Positions 50,921 to 60,948 of a DNA stretch of 64,000 bases are shown here, piece after piece; the first letter of the stretch is position 1; each line of letters opens with the position of its first letter. The translations under genes were made by a program, and so were the position numbers. The notes under the pieces were generated by a model that worked only from the letters and a program-made list of their open reading frames with translations, ran no database searches and was not told the DNA's origin. Source of the stretch: Actinomadura opuntiae (GTDB taxonomy: Bacteria > Actinomycetota > Actinomycetes > Streptosporangiales > Streptosporangiaceae); contig NZ_JASNWF010000003.1 of NCBI RefSeq assembly GCF_030283205.1, positions 372,001 through 436,000 on the forward strand, in the 5' to 3' direction.

Positions 50921-53900
50921 ATGGCGCATGACGCAGGGGATGCGGGCGGGCCGCCGGCGGGGGTGTTCGGCGCCGACGGCGAGGTCGGCCGCGATCTGGC
51001 CGCCGTCGACTGGGCGGCGACGCCCCTCGGTCCGCCGGACGGGTGGCCGCAGAGCCTGCGGACGGCGGTCAGCATCCTGCTGTCGTCGCGGTTCTCGATG
51101 TGGATGGCGTGGGGCCCGGAGCTGACGTTCTTCTGCAACGCCGCCTACCGGCACGACACCCTCGGCCGCAAGTACCCCTGGGCGCTGGGCCGTCCGGCGC
51201 GCGAGGTGTGGGCGGAGATCTGGGACGACATCGGCCCGCGCATCGACACCGTCCTGACCACCGGCCAGGCGACCTGGGACGAGGCGCTGCTGCTGTTCCT
51301 GGAGCGGGCCGGATACACCGAGGAGACCTACCACACCTTCTCCTACAGTCCGCTGCACGACGACGACGGCGCCGTGGTGGGCATGCTGTGCGTGGTCAGC
51401 GAGGAGACCCAGCGGGTCATCGGGCAGCGGCGGATGGCGACGCTGCGGGATCTGGGCTCTGACCCCAGCGTGATCCGCACCGAGCAGGAGACGCTCGCGT
51501 TCACCGGCCGGCAGCTCGGCCACAACCTGCAGGATCTCCCGTTCACGCTGGCCTACCTGTTCGAGGACGGCGTCACGAGGCTGGCGGCCGCGACCGGCAT
51601 CCCGTCCGAGCACCCGGCGGTCCCTGCGACGCTGCCGGTCGACGACGCGGCGGGGCTCTGGCCGGCGGCTGCGCTTGCGGGCGGGGAGCCGGTGCTGGTC
51701 GACCTGGACGGACCCGATTTCGAGGGGCTGCCGACCGGCGCCTGGTCCGAGCCGCCCGTCCAGGCCCTGGTGGTGCCGCTGCTGCAGCAGGGCGACGCGC
51801 CGCTGGGGTTCCTGGTGGCCGCGCTGAACCGGTACCGGGCACTGGACGACGACTACCGCGGCTTCATCGAGCTGGCCGCCGGGCACGTCGCGGCCGGGAT
51901 CGCCTCCGCCCGCAGTTACCAGGCCCAGCAGCAGCGGGCCGAGGAACTGGCCGAGCTGGACCGCGCGAAGACCACCTTCTTCTCCAACATCAGCCACGAG
52001 TTCCGCACCCCGCTCACGCTGATCATGGGTCCGGTGCAGGAGCTGCGGACCGCGCTCGCCGAAGGCGACCAGCGGGCGCGCGAGGACGTGGAGGTGATCC
52101 ACCGCAACGGGCTGCGGCTGAGCAAGCTGGTCAACACGCTGCTGGACTTCTCCCGCATCGAGGCGGGCCGGATGCAGGCCCGCTACGAACCGGTCGATCT
52201 GGCGGCCGTCACCGCCGAGCTGGCCAGCGTCTTCCGCTCGGCCGTCGAACGGGCCGGGCTTCGCTTCGAGGTCGACTGCCGCGCCGTCGACGACCTCGTC
52301 CACATCGACCTCGGCATGTGGGAGAAGGTGATCCTCAACCTGCTGTCCAACGCACTGAAGTTCACCTTCGACGGTTCCATCGCCGTCACCGTCGGCCGCG
52401 AGGACGGGTGCGCGGTGGTCACGGTCGCCGACACGGGCATCGGTATCGCGGCGGAGGAGATGCCGCGGCTGTTCGAGCGGTTCCACCGGATCGAGACCGC
52501 GCGGTCGCGCTCCAACGAAGGCAGCGGGATCGGGCTCGCGCTGGTCAAGGAACTCGTCGGCCTGCACGGCGGCACCATCACCGCCGACAGCGTCCAGGAC
52601 GAGGGCACCCGCTTCACCATCCGGCTGCCGTTCGGTTCGGCGCACCTGCCCGCCGAGGCGGTCACGTCCGCCACCGGCGCCGGCGCCGCCTCCGCCACCG
52701 CGGACCCGTACGTGCAGGAGGCCCTGCGCTGGCTGCCCGAACAACGAGCGGCCGAGGACGACCCGGCCGAATTCGGCACTGCACCGTCCGCCGCGGAGAC
52801 CGCCGAGACCCCCGCGGGCCAGCTTCCCCCGGCGCGCGTCCTGGTGGCCGACGACAACGCCGACATGCGCGGGTACCTCACCCGGATCCTCACCGGGGCC
52901 GGTTACCAAGTGAGCGCCGTCAACGACGGGCGGCAGGCCCTGGCGGCGACCCGGAGCGACGCCCCGGACCTGGTCGTCAGCGATGTGATGATGCCGCGCC
53001 TGGACGGCCTGTCGCTGGTGGCGGCGCTGCGGACCGATCCGCGCACCGCCTCGGTGCCGGTCCTGCTGCTGTCGGCGCGGGCCGGACAGGAGGCCTCGAT
53101 CGAGGGCCTGCGGGCCGGCGCCGACGACTACCTGGTCAAGCCGTTCGCGGCCGCCGAGCTGCTGGCGCGGGTGCGCGCCAACGTGGAGCTGGCGCGGCTG
53201 CGCAACCACCATGCCCGCTGGCGCACCGCGCTGGTCGACTCGCTGCAGGAGGCGTTCTTCGTCTGCGACGAGGACGGCGCCGTCATCGAGATCAACGCCG
53301 CGTTCACCGACATCCTCGGCTTCGGCCCGGAGGACCTGCCGTACCGTCCGATCCATCCGTGGTGGCCGGACGCCCGCACCGACCCCGAGGCCCACCGCCA
53401 GTTCGCCGACGCCTTCGCCGACCTGCTCGACCAGAGCCACGGCACCTACACGATCCCCGTGTCGCATCGCGACGGGCATCGGCTGTGGATCAACACCGCC
53501 TTCAACCAGGTCGACGATCCCGCCACCGGGAACCGCATCATCGTCGGCACGTTCCGCGACGTCACCGCCGAGCACTACGCGATCCAGCGCGAGTCGGCGC
53601 TCGCCGCCCTCAACGCGCGCCTGGCGGAGAGCACGAGCGTTCCCGGCGCCCTGGCCGCCGCGCTGGACGAGCTACAGGGCCTCTGGCGCGCCCGCCGCGT
53701 CGTGGCGGCCGTCTTCGAACGCGACGAACCCGCCGTGACCTCGACCGGCACCGCGACGACCTGGGAAGGGACGGACGAGGAGCACCGCGCGATGCTCACC
53801 GGCCTGCGGCGGCGGCCCCTGCTCACCTCCACCGCCGTCGCGGGCGGTGCCGGGATCGCGCTGGAGCATCCCGACGGCCCCCTGGCGCTGTGGATCGACC

Positions 53901-55087
53901 TGGGCGACGGCCGCCCGTTCAGCAACGAGGACCACATGCTGCTGGCGCTGCTGGCCGGGAGCCTGGCGCAGGGGCTGGCCCGCGTCCACCAGATCGATCA
54001 GCAGCGGCAGACCGCGCTCGCGCTGCAGCGGGCGATCCTCGGCCCGTCGCAGCTGCCGCCCGGCTTCGCCGTCCGCTACGAACCGGCCACCCGGCCCTTG
54101 GAGGTCGGCGGCGACTGGTACGACACCATCGCGCTGCCCGACGGCCGCACCGGGATCGTCGTCGGCGACTGCGTCGGCCGCGGCCTGCCCGCCGCCGCCG
54201 TCATGGGGCAGCTGCGCAGCGCGTGCCGGGCGCTGCTGCTGCAGGACGCCAGCCCCGCGCAGACCCTCACCGCCCTGGACCGCTTCGCCGAACTCATCCC
54301 AGGCGCGCGCTGCACCACCGTCTTCTGCGCCGTCCTGGATCCCGCGACCGGCCGGCTCACCTACTCCAGCGCCGGGCACCCGCCCGGCATCCTCGCCCAC
54401 CCCGACGGCACCACCGAGCTGCTGGACGAAGGCCGGTCCACCCCGCTCGCGATCTTCACCGGGCACGGCGAGCGCCCCCAGGCCCGCTGCACGCTGCCGC
54501 CCCGCTCGACGCTGCTGCTGTACACCGACGGGCTGGTCGAGCGCCGCCGCCGTCCCCTCACCGCCGGGATCGAGCAGGCCGGCAGCGCCGTCCAGGACGG
54601 CCGGACCGCGCCGGTGGAGGAGCTGGCCTCCGACCTGATGGCCCGGCTCGCCCCCGCCGACGGCTACGACGACGACGTGGCGCTGCTGCTGTACCGGCAG
54701 CCGGCGCCGCTGGAGGTGTCCTTCCCCGCCGAGTCCGCGCAGCTGGCGCCCGTCCGCAACGCCCTGCGGGACTGGCTGACCCGCTGCGCCCTCCCCCCGC
54801 AGCAGGCCCAGAGGATCCTGGTGGCCGCCGGGGAGGCCGTCGCCAACGCCATCGAGCACGGCCACCGCGACAACCCCGGCTCCACGGTCCGGCTCCGCGC
54901 CGCCGCCACCGCCGAGGACCTGCGGCTGTCGATCATCGACACCGGCACCTGGAAGAACCCGCGGCCGCACGGCGACGGCCGGCGCGGCCGCGGCCTCACC
55001 CTCATGCGGGCGCTCATGCAGCAGGTGAGGCTGCACCGGGCCGACACCGGAACCACCGTCGAGATGCGGACGAGGATCACCCCATGA
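50921..55087 (+). CDS. Hybrid histidine kinase/receiver/PP2C phosphatase/anti-sigma-type ATPase
   Basis: 1388 residues, cytoplasmic. Order: PAS-like (about 20-150), GAF-like (about 170-330), HisKA with H359 ([13 protein letters not shown]), HATPase (about 460-575, [20 protein letters not shown]), receiver with D688 ([13 protein letters not shown]), PAS (about 770-880), GAF-like (about 885-1015), PP2C/SpoIIE phosphatase (about 1030-1255: [43 protein letters not shown]) and an RsbW-like ATPase (about 1260-1388: [25 protein letters not shown]). It could phosphorylate and dephosphorylate STAS partners; a STAS gene overlaps its stop by 4 bases. Confidence 0.93.
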   Translation: MAHDAGDAGGPPAGVFGADGEVGRDLAAVDWAATPLGPPDGWPQSLRTAVSILLSSRFSMWMAWGPELTFFCNAAYRHDTLGRKYPWALGRPAREVWAEIWDDIGPRIDTVLTTGQATWDEALLLFLERAGYTEETYHTFSYSPLHDDDGAVVGMLCVVSEETQRVIGQRRMATLRDLGSDPSVIRTEQETLAFTGRQLGHNLQDLPFTLAYLFEDGVTRLAAATGIPSEHPAVPATLPVDDAAGLWPAAALAGGEPVLVDLDGPDFEGLPTGAWSEPPVQALVVPLLQQGDAPLGFLVAALNRYRALDDDYRGFIELAAGHVAAGIASARSYQAQQQRAEELAELDRAKTTFFSNISHEFRTPLTLIMGPVQELRTALAEGDQRAREDVEVIHRNGLRLSKLVNTLLDFSRIEAGRMQARYEPVDLAAVTAELASVFRSAVERAGLRFEVDCRAVDDLVHIDLGMWEKVILNLLSNALKFTFDGSIAVTVGREDGCAVVTVADTGIGIAAEEMPRLFERFHRIETARSRSNEGSGIGLALVKELVGLHGGTITADSVQDEGTRFTIRLPFGSAHLPAEAVTSATGAGAASATADPYVQEALRWLPEQRAAEDDPAEFGTAPSAAETAETPAGQLPPARVLVADDNADMRGYLTRILTGAGYQVSAVNDGRQALAATRSDAPDLVVSDVMMPRLDGLSLVAALRTDPRTASVPVLLLSARAGQEASIEGLRAGADDYLVKPFAAAELLARVRANVELARLRNHHARWRTALVDSLQEAFFVCDEDGAVIEINAAFTDILGFGPEDLPYRPIHPWWPDARTDPEAHRQFADAFADLLDQSHGTYTIPVSHRDGHRLWINTAFNQVDDPATGNRIIVGTFRDVTAEHYAIQRESALAALNARLAESTSVPGALAAALDELQGLWRARRVVAAVFERDEPAVTSTGTATTWEGTDEEHRAMLTGLRRRPLLTSTAVAGGAGIALEHPDGPLALWIDLGDGRPFSNEDHMLLALLAGSLAQGLARVHQIDQQRQTALALQRAILGPSQLPPGFAVRYEPATRPLEVGGDWYDTIALPDGRTGIVVGDCVGRGLPAAAVMGQLRSACRALLLQDASPAQTLTALDRFAELIPGARCTTVFCAVLDPATGRLTYSSAGHPPGILAHPDGTTELLDEGRSTPLAIFTGHGERPQARCTLPPRSTLLLYTDGLVERRRRPLTAGIEQAGSAVQDGRTAPVEELASDLMARLAPADGYDDDVALLLYRQPAPLEVSFPAESAQLAPVRNALRDWLTRCALPPQQAQRILVAAGEAVANAIEHGHRDNPGSTVRLRAAATAEDLRLSIIDTGTWKNPRPHGDGRRGRGLTLMRALMQQVRLHRADTGTTVEMRTRITP

Positions 55088-55398
55088 GCACGCCCCTGAC
55101 CCTCACCGGCACCGAGCGCCCCGACGGCACACCGGTCCTGACGGCCGCCGGCGAGATCGACATGAGCAACACCGGCGCCTTCGCCGACGCCCTCGCCGCG
55201 ACGCCCGGACGCGTCGTCGTCGACCTGACCGCCGTCGGCTACCTCGACAGCGCGGCGCTGACCGTCCTGTTCGACCACGCCGGACGCATCGAGATCGTCG
55301 CCGCGCCGCTGCTGATCCCCGTCCTGACCATCTCCGGGCTCGGCGACGTCGCCACCGTCCACGAGTCGGCGACCGGCGCCCCGGCCCCCGCTGAGTGA
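55084..55398 (+). CDS. STAS-domain anti-sigma factor antagonist
   Basis: 104 residues. VLTAAGEIDMSNTGAFADALAA and VVVDLTAVGYLDSAALTVLFDHA; the Ser of DSA occupies the phospho-site. Its ATG overlaps the hybrid kinase stop (ATGA), so it is the most likely direct partner of that protein. The C-terminus ends within a hairpin shared with the convergent STAS gene. Confidence 0.88.
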   Translation: MSTPLTLTGTERPDGTPVLTAAGEIDMSNTGAFADALAATPGRVVVDLTAVGYLDSAALTVLFDHAGRIEIVAAPLLIPVLTISGLGDVATVHESATGAPAPAE

Positions 55399-55416
55399 GG
55401 GCGGGGACCCGCCTCA
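55396..55416. terminator. Hairpin formed by the stop codons of two convergent STAS genes
   Basis: TGA-(G)-GGCGG (55396-55404) pairs with CCGCC-TCA (55409-55416) around a GGAC loop, with one bulged G. The two outer triplets are the stop codons of the genes on either strand. Short but suitably placed as a bidirectional terminator. Confidence 0.5.
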
Positions 55417-55788
55417 GCGGCCGCGGACGCCGTTGCCGTGGCCGGGCGGGGACGCCAGCGCGTCGGCGACGGTGGGGTGGATGGTCAGCCGCTGATCGAC
55501 ATGGGTGATCTGCAGGACGTACAGCACCTCCTGGCCCAGCGGCCCGGCCAGCACGGCGCTGCCCTCGCGGCCCTCGGCGGCCAGGTAGAACCGGAGCAGC
55601 AGGCTGAGGCCCGTCGAGTCCAGGAACCGCAGGCCGCTCAGGTCCAGCACCACGTGCTCCCCGTGCTCGCGGCGCAGCGCCCGCATCCGCTGCTCGGCCT
55701 GCTGGACGGTGTCCACCGCCAGGTACCCGGCCAATGCGATCACGGCACGGCCGTCCTCGGCGCGGCCGGTCACCTCGCACTCAGCCAT
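55414..55788 (-). CDS. STAS-domain anti-sigma factor antagonist
   Basis: 124 residues. AVIALAGYLAVDTVQQAEQR and VVLDLSGLRFLDSTGLSLLLRFY with a phospho-Ser in DST. It follows the MEDS-HATPase gene by 66 nt on the same strand. Member of a set of four STAS proteins in 7 kb. Confidence 0.9.
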   Translation of the reverse strand: MAECEVTGRAEDGRAVIALAGYLAVDTVQQAEQRMRALRREHGEHVVLDLSGLRFLDSTGLSLLLRFYLAAEGREGSAVLAGPLGQEVLYVLQITHVDQRLTIHPTVADALASPPGHGNGVRGR

Positions 55789-55854
55789 GCGGCGTCTTCC
55801 TCTCCATGAATGGGTCGCCCGCTCCCCGGACGGCGGGCGGGGGCGGGTGGTGGT

Positions 55855-56850
55855 TCAGCGGGCGAAGTAGGTGCGGACGGTGGTGCCGTCCGGCCCGGTG
55901 TGCACGCGGACGAGGTCGGCGAGCTGGTTGACCAGCAGCAGGCCGCGGCCGCCCAGCGTGTCGGGCGTGACGGGCCGGCGGCCGGCGAGCGGGTCGGTCA
56001 GGTGCCCGCTGTCGCTGATCTCGACGACCAGGTGCGTCGCGTCGTGCCAGAGGCGCAGGACGCCGGCGCCGCCGCCGTGCCGGATGGAGTTGGCGGTCAG
56101 CTCGCTGACGACCAGCTCGACGTCCAGGACGGTCTTGTCCGGCAGGCCCGCCGCGGCGGCGTACCGCGTGACCAGCGCCCTCGGGACGTCCAGGTTGTCG
56201 ATGTCGAACGGCAGCTGCCGCAGGTCCGTCGGCTGCTCCGGGGCGGGCAGGGGCTCGTTGTGATCGTCCATCACCATGCCGGGTGCGTAGCTGCGGCTGG
56301 GACGTGCGCCGTCGCCGTCGATGAGGACCGGGTGGGTCCGTGCGGCCTCGTCCACCACGCTCCGGTCCAGGCCGTCGACGTCGTAGGGGCACAGGATCGA
56401 CACGGCGCGGCCGGCGAAGGCCGGGTTGATCAGCGCCTCGTGCTGGGCGCACGCGGGGTACTCGACGGGAGTCCGGGACGGCCAGATCGGCTCGCCGATG
56501 ATGCGGACCCGCCGGTCGGGATGGCGGTCGGCGAACTCGCGCAGGACGCCGGGGATGATCCGGCCGGGGTTGCGCCCGGCGGCGGTCATGTCCAGCCACC
56601 GCACCAGCTCGGCGGCCGCGCCGGCCTCGGCGGCCAGCGCGTCGCGCAGCGGCCCCAGCCTCCAGGAGGGGACCGCGACCGCGACCGGCTCGTCCGCCGC
56701 GAGGCCCTCGGCCAGGAACGGCACGGTCCCGGCCAGGTACTCGTCCTGCCCGCGGTAGAACAGGGCGGGGTGCCAGAACGGCTCGTCGGCCGTGGAGCCC
56801 GCCGGTCCGCCGTACGCGGGGCCCGGCGCCCCGGTCTGCGTCCCGGTCAT
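55855..56850 (-). CDS. MEDS-domain / anti-sigma-type HATPase protein
   Basis: 331 residues. An N-terminal MEDS (DcmR-like) sensory domain (PFWHPALFYRGQDEYLAGTV, about 23-190) is joined to a GHKL ATPase of the RsbW type (VELVVSELTANSIRHGGG, HLVVEISDSGHL, GGRGLLLVNQLADLV, about 225-331). No HisKA domain, so it should be a serine kinase of STAS partners and/or a sigma-factor binder. ATG 56850 overlaps the upstream STAS stop by 4 bases. Confidence 0.92.
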   Translation of the reverse strand: MTGTQTGAPGPAYGGPAGSTADEPFWHPALFYRGQDEYLAGTVPFLAEGLAADEPVAVAVPSWRLGPLRDALAAEAGAAAELVRWLDMTAAGRNPGRIIPGVLREFADRHPDRRVRIIGEPIWPSRTPVEYPACAQHEALINPAFAGRAVSILCPYDVDGLDRSVVDEAARTHPVLIDGDGARPSRSYAPGMVMDDHNEPLPAPEQPTDLRQLPFDIDNLDVPRALVTRYAAAAGLPDKTVLDVELVVSELTANSIRHGGGAGVLRLWHDATHLVVEISDSGHLTDPLAGRRPVTPDTLGGRGLLLVNQLADLVRVHTGPDGTTVRTYFAR

Positions 56851-57176
56851 GCCTGTACCTCGAATCCGTTCGTCTGCTGGACCTCCAGCCCCGCGAGCCG
56901 CGGCCACAGCACCTGCAGGATACGGCCCAGCGCCGGAGGCGGGTCATAGAGGATCACCCGGCCGTCGGGTGCCAGCCGCTGCGTCACCGCCGCCACCGCG
57001 CCCGCGCCCGCGGCGTCCACGCTGGTCAGCCCGGCCAGGTGCAGATGCACCTCGGGCTCCCCGCTCGGCAGGTCCGCCAGCGCGGACTCCCAGACGTGCC
57101 GGGTCAGCACGTTGACCTCGCCGGACGCCCGCACGCCGAGCGGCCCGGCGAGCGGCTCCACCTGCAACCCACCCAT
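56847..57176 (-). CDS. STAS-domain protein
   Basis: 109 residues. NVLTRHVWESALADLPSGEP, VHLHLAGLTSVDAAGAGAVAAVT: the usual DSTG is VDAAG, so the phospho-Ser is replaced by Ala and it may be non-phosphorylatable. It then continues LAPDGRVILYDPPPALGRIL. Coupled to the MEDS-HATPase gene. ATG 57176 has AAGGAG and GAGG upstream. Confidence 0.85.
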   Translation of the reverse strand: MGGLQVEPLAGPLGVRASGEVNVLTRHVWESALADLPSGEPEVHLHLAGLTSVDAAGAGAVAAVTQRLAPDGRVILYDPPPALGRILQVLWPRLAGLEVQQTNGFEVQA

Positions 57177-57198
57177 GCCTCGGGGGCTCCTTATCCGG

Positions 57199-57226
57199 TC
57201 CGGCCGCGCCTGCGCGGCGCGCCGGA
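57199..57226. promoter_or_regulatory. Stem-loop in the STAS gene leader
   Basis: TCCGGC-C-GCGC (57199-57209) pairs with GCGC-GCCGGA (57217-57226), one bulge and a 7-nt loop. It lies 23 bp upstream of the leftward STAS start, just before its Shine-Dalgarno. Possible leader hairpin or operator. Confidence 0.35.
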
Positions 57227-57358
57227 TGATGCTATTTGCCCTATGACAAACACCAAGGATACCGATCCCGGTGACCACCGGGGACCGCTCCCGGACCGCA
57301 CGCAGCGCTCATGTGCCACCGCCGGGTCATCGGATGAGACGACGTCTACTGTGGCCGG

Positions 57359-58297
57359 ATGGGGTTCGAGGATCGGCTGGAAGCGCACCGGGTCGAGCTG
57401 ACCGCCTACTGCTACCGGATGCTCGCGTGCGCCGCCGAGGCCGAGGACGCCGTTCAGGAGACCTTCATACGCGCCTGGACGAACGCCGACCGGTTCGACG
57501 AGGGCAGGGCCCGCCTGCACACCTGGCTGTATCGGATCGCCACCAACGTCTGCATCGACATGTCCCGCGCCGTCCAGCGGCGCGCGCTTGCGATGGATCT
57601 CAACCCGGCCCCGTCCGCCGGGGGTGCCCTCGGAGCGCCGCTGGACGCCGGCGCGTTCGTATGGCCGGTCCCTGACCGGCTCGTGCTGCCTTCCGACGCC
57701 GACCCGGCCGAGCTGGCCGTCCAACGCGAAAGCATCAGGCTGGCGTTCGTCGCCGCCCTGCAGTGCCTGCCGCCGCGTCAGCGGGCGGTCCTCATCCTGC
57801 GCGAGGTGTTGAGGTGGTCGGCGGACGAGACGGCAGCGCTGCTCGACAGCAGCCCGGCCGCGGTCAACAGCGCCTTGCAACGCGCGCGGGCGACCATGTC
57901 CGAGCGGCGCGGGCCGGGCGGGAGCGGCAAGATCGACGAGGACCTGCTCGACCGGTACGTCAAGGCGTTCACCTCTTATGACGTCGACGGCCTGGTGGCA
58001 CTGCTCCACCGGGACGCCACCATGTCGATGCCGCCGTTCGCATGGTGGCTCGGCGGCCGGGAGGCGATCCGCGCGGCCCTGCTCGGCGCGGGCGGGGTGT
58101 GCGCCGACGATCAGCTGGTCCGCACGGCGGCCAACGGCTCGGCCGCCCTCGCGCAGTACCGGGACGGGCGGGCTTTCGGCCTGATCATCGTCGAGTTCCG
58201 GGACGGACTGATCGCTGCCCTCACCACCTACCTCGACCCTTCGCTGTTCCCGATGTTCGACCTGCCGATGACTCCTGAGCCGCCGTCCCGTATGTAG
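57359..58297 (+). CDS. ECF sigma factor with C-terminal SnoaL domain
   Basis: 312 residues. Sigma region 2 (LTAYCYRMLACAAEAEDAVQETFIRAWTN) and region 4 (FVAALQCLPPRQRAVLILREVLRWSADETAALLDSSPAAVNSALQRAR) are followed by an NTF2/SnoaL-like domain (about 195-300, LLDRYVKAFTSYDVDGLVALLHRDA). The length and order match the SigX5/TIGR02960 type, where the C-terminal domain replaces an anti-sigma factor in control. No anti-sigma gene is adjacent. An alpha/beta hydrolase starts 3 nt after its stop and is a probable target. Confidence 0.9.
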   Translation: MGFEDRLEAHRVELTAYCYRMLACAAEAEDAVQETFIRAWTNADRFDEGRARLHTWLYRIATNVCIDMSRAVQRRALAMDLNPAPSAGGALGAPLDAGAFVWPVPDRLVLPSDADPAELAVQRESIRLAFVAALQCLPPRQRAVLILREVLRWSADETAALLDSSPAAVNSALQRARATMSERRGPGGSGKIDEDLLDRYVKAFTSYDVDGLVALLHRDATMSMPPFAWWLGGREAIRAALLGAGGVCADDQLVRTAANGSAALAQYRDGRAFGLIIVEFRDGLIAALTTYLDPSLFPMFDLPMTPEPPSRM

Positions 58298-58300
58298 TGC

Positions 58301-59050
58301 ATGACCGAAATCGTTCACATGTGGCATGACGAGCGCGGCGCGGGCGCCCCGGTGGTGCTGCTGCACGGCGGGATGACCGACGGCCGCTGCTTCACCGGCA
58401 ACCTCGACGGCCTCGCCGACACCTTCCGCGTCTACCTGCCCGACCGGCGCGGCCACGGCCGCACGCCCGACGCCCCCGGCCCGATCACCATCGACGCCAT
58501 GGCGCGCGACACGATCGCGTTCCTGGACCGGGTGGTCGGCGGCCCGGCCCGCCTGGTGGGCTACAGCGCCGGCGGCACCGTGGCGCTGCGGGCGGCGATG
58601 CTCCGTCCTGACCTGGTCGAACGCCTCGTCCTGATCAGCACGGCCCACGACCTGGACGGGCTGATCTTCAAACCGTCCGCGGAAGGGCCGGTGCCCGCCG
58701 AGATCGTCGACGCCTACGCCGAGGTCTCCCCGGACGGCCGCGACCACTTCCCGATCGTCCTCCGCAAGATCGTGGACGCGGCCGCGACCGAGCCGGCCCC
58801 GGACCCGTCCGACCTGCGCGAGGTGACGGCCCGCACCCTCGTCCTGGCCGGCGACGACGACCTGGTCACGCTCGACCACACGGTGGCGCTCTACCGGGCG
58901 CTGCCCGCCGCCGAGCTGGCCATCCTGCCGAACGCCAGCCACCTGCTGCTGATGGAGCACCCCGAAACGGTGCGTGCCTTGGTCCGAACGTTCCTGAGCA
59001 CCGACGCCGCCCCGACGTACATGCCCATCTCCCGCGCAGGCCGCAGCTAG
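58301..59050 (+). CDS. Alpha/beta hydrolase, serine type
   Basis: 249 residues. HGGMTDGRCF oxyanion loop, nucleophile S89 (LVGYSAGGTV), acid in LAGDDDLVTLDH and His in NASHLLLMEHP. Starts 3 nt after the ECF sigma stop with no separate promoter, so it is co-transcribed. No signal peptide. Confidence 0.9.
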   Translation: MTEIVHMWHDERGAGAPVVLLHGGMTDGRCFTGNLDGLADTFRVYLPDRRGHGRTPDAPGPITIDAMARDTIAFLDRVVGGPARLVGYSAGGTVALRAAMLRPDLVERLVLISTAHDLDGLIFKPSAEGPVPAEIVDAYAEVSPDGRDHFPIVLRKIVDAAATEPAPDPSDLREVTARTLVLAGDDDLVTLDHTVALYRALPAAELAILPNASHLLLMEHPETVRALVRTFLSTDAAPTYMPISRAGRS

Positions 59051-59868
59051 ACAGCCTCTTCGGCGCCGGGCGGCGTGTCAGTTGGGTGACGGTCGTTCTC
59101 GGCGCCGCTGTCCTGCTCGGTTCCGACCCGCAGGACCGCCACGAGCATGAGCACGAACACCGTCAACGACATGACCAGTCCCACAATGCAGACGATCATC
59201 GCGAATGCTTCGGTGACGAGCGAACTGGTACCGATCTCGTCGGAGGAGGTGCCGTTGAGATGTCGGTAGAGGAGTACCAAGGGAATACCGAAAGCCACAG
59301 CGGCCAGCGGAGAGACCGTGAGCGTGATCGGTATGCGTGCGCTCTTGGTCGACAGCGCGTCCGGGCGGTGCGCGAGCAGTTCCCGGGCGATCAGCGGACC
59401 CTCAGCGGCGTATCCGTCGATCCGGATTCGCAAACCGTCGGCCAACCGGATCGAGCAGCGAAAGTTCCATCCGAGCGTGCGGATCAGCCCGTCGAGAGGC
59501 GTCACAGCCGGGGTGTCGGCGGCCTCCGGATTGGTGCGCAGGACGGCGATCTCGTCCCAACTCCACCCCCGCCAATCGGTGGCGGTGCGGCGAGCGAAAC
59601 CGTTCTCGTACAGTTCGAAGGTCTCGCTGCGGCCGTGTCGCACCGCGCGAAGCAGTTGCACCGCGGCGATCGGCAGGCCGACCAACGTCGCGATCAGCGC
59701 GAAGGCCAGAAGCCTCGCGATGACCAGGTCCGGGACGGCGATCAGGAAGGCCATCGAGAGCCCGCCGAGGACGCCCACCGCCAGCGCCGTGCCTCCGGTG
59801 CGCCGGTAACGACCGGTCTCGACCGGATGAGTGCTGAGCAGCCGTCCCAGCCGATCCCTTTGAGCCAC
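59047..59868 (-). CDS. Four-helix membrane protein with PH-like domain
   Basis: 273 residues. Two membrane helices (about 26-48 and 50-72), a cytoplasmic beta-rich part (SETFELYENGFARRTATDWR, WSWDEIAVLRT, DGLRIRIDGYA) of bacterial PH/YcxB appearance, then two more helices (about 183-200 and 220-250) and an acidic tail. Its stop overlaps the stop of the convergent hydrolase. Function unknown. Confidence 0.8.
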   Translation of the reverse strand: MAQRDRLGRLLSTHPVETGRYRRTGGTALAVGVLGGLSMAFLIAVPDLVIARLLAFALIATLVGLPIAAVQLLRAVRHGRSETFELYENGFARRTATDWRGWSWDEIAVLRTNPEAADTPAVTPLDGLIRTLGWNFRCSIRLADGLRIRIDGYAAEGPLIARELLAHRPDALSTKSARIPITLTVSPLAAVAFGIPLVLLYRHLNGTSSDEIGTSSLVTEAFAMIVCIVGLVMSLTVFVLMLVAVLRVGTEQDSGAENDRHPTDTPPGAEEAV

Positions 59869-60051
59869 CGAGGTCTCCCTTCCGAGCGCAGGTAGGTCGG
59901 ACCGTCGTTCGCACAGCGCTCCACCACGATCTCATCGGCAGCCCCGAAATGAAATCAGATGGGGAAGACCCGGGTGCGGTGCTCCGAAAAGCCGTTTCAC
60001 TTCGTTCTGCTTGTCACTTGAATGACGCATTCATGGCGGTATCGTGTAGCG

Positions 60052-60849
60052 ATGCGGATCGAGGTGCTGTCCAACCATCCCGCGACTCAACTCCGCGACA
60101 CCGAGGCCGCACTCGCCCGCACGCAGAACCGGATCGCCGGGCATGCCCGGGCGGTGGACGACCTCCGTCGGCGCCAGCGGGCCTCACGCCGGTGGTGGCA
60201 GTTGGGCAAGCGCCTCCGGCACGCCCGTGAACTCCAGGCGCTGCTGCAGGCCGCTCCCTCGGTGAATCCCGCCGAGTTGCACAAGCGGGCGCAGCAGCAG
60301 GCCGGTGTCGACGCGGAGGAGCAGGTCACGTCCGATCTGCAAACCTTCCTGCTCGGAGACTGGACGCTGTTCCGCGGCTACGCCAACCGGCGCGGCGAGG
60401 TCGACCACCTGCTGGTGGGCCCGTGCGGGGTCTGGGCGATCGAGGTGAAGGGACGAGGCGTCCGGGTCCACGTCACCGGTGACGACTGGCGGTTCGAGAA
60501 GTTCGACCGCTACGGAAACCTCGTCGAGTCGGGCGTATTGGCCGACCGCCGGGGTCGCAGCTGGGGGCGGCAGGTCTCCGAAATCGCCGGTGAGCTCGAG
60601 AAATTCCTGCGCTCGCGTGGAACACCCGTCCCGGTGCACACCGCGGTCGTCGTCATGCACGATCGAGCTGAAATCGGCACCTGCCGGAGGCTGGGCGTCG
60701 ACGCCGTCAGCGTCGGGACCTTCTACCTTCTGGAACAGATCTACCAGACGCCCGACGACCTGGACGGCGAAACCCAGGACAAGATCGTCAAGCTGGTCCG
60801 GCGAGATCACCAATTCCACGCCCGCCGGCGACCCGGCCGACGCGCCTAA
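60052..60849 (+). CDS. NERD-domain nuclease-like protein
   Basis: 265 residues. An N-terminal charged helical region (about 10-80, coiled coil) precedes a NERD domain: GVDAEEQVTSDLQTFL, EVDHLLVGPCGVWAIEVKGR (D and E-x-K of the PD-(D/E)xK fold), SWGRQVSEIAGEL, VHTAVVVMHDRAE. It could cleave nucleic acid; many NERD proteins are of unknown function. The start could also be ATG 60022. Monocistronic. Confidence 0.88.
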   Translation: MRIEVLSNHPATQLRDTEAALARTQNRIAGHARAVDDLRRRQRASRRWWQLGKRLRHARELQALLQAAPSVNPAELHKRAQQQAGVDAEEQVTSDLQTFLLGDWTLFRGYANRRGEVDHLLVGPCGVWAIEVKGRGVRVHVTGDDWRFEKFDRYGNLVESGVLADRRGRSWGRQVSEIAGELEKFLRSRGTPVPVHTAVVVMHDRAEIGTCRRLGVDAVSVGTFYLLEQIYQTPDDLDGETQDKIVKLVRRDHQFHARRRPGRRA

Positions 60850-60948
60850 TGTTTGGAAGGGTGTGGAAGACCTGTTCACCCTTGTGTGCGGGCGGGTTAG
60901 CGTCCGGTCGACGGCCGATCCGGAGGCCGAACGGACCTGGGAGGACGC

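Noticed and set aside
57310..57358. Autoregulatory ECF promoter before the SnoaL-tailed sigma factor
   Set aside because: A CGTC is present but no matching TGTCACA-like -35 at the right distance.
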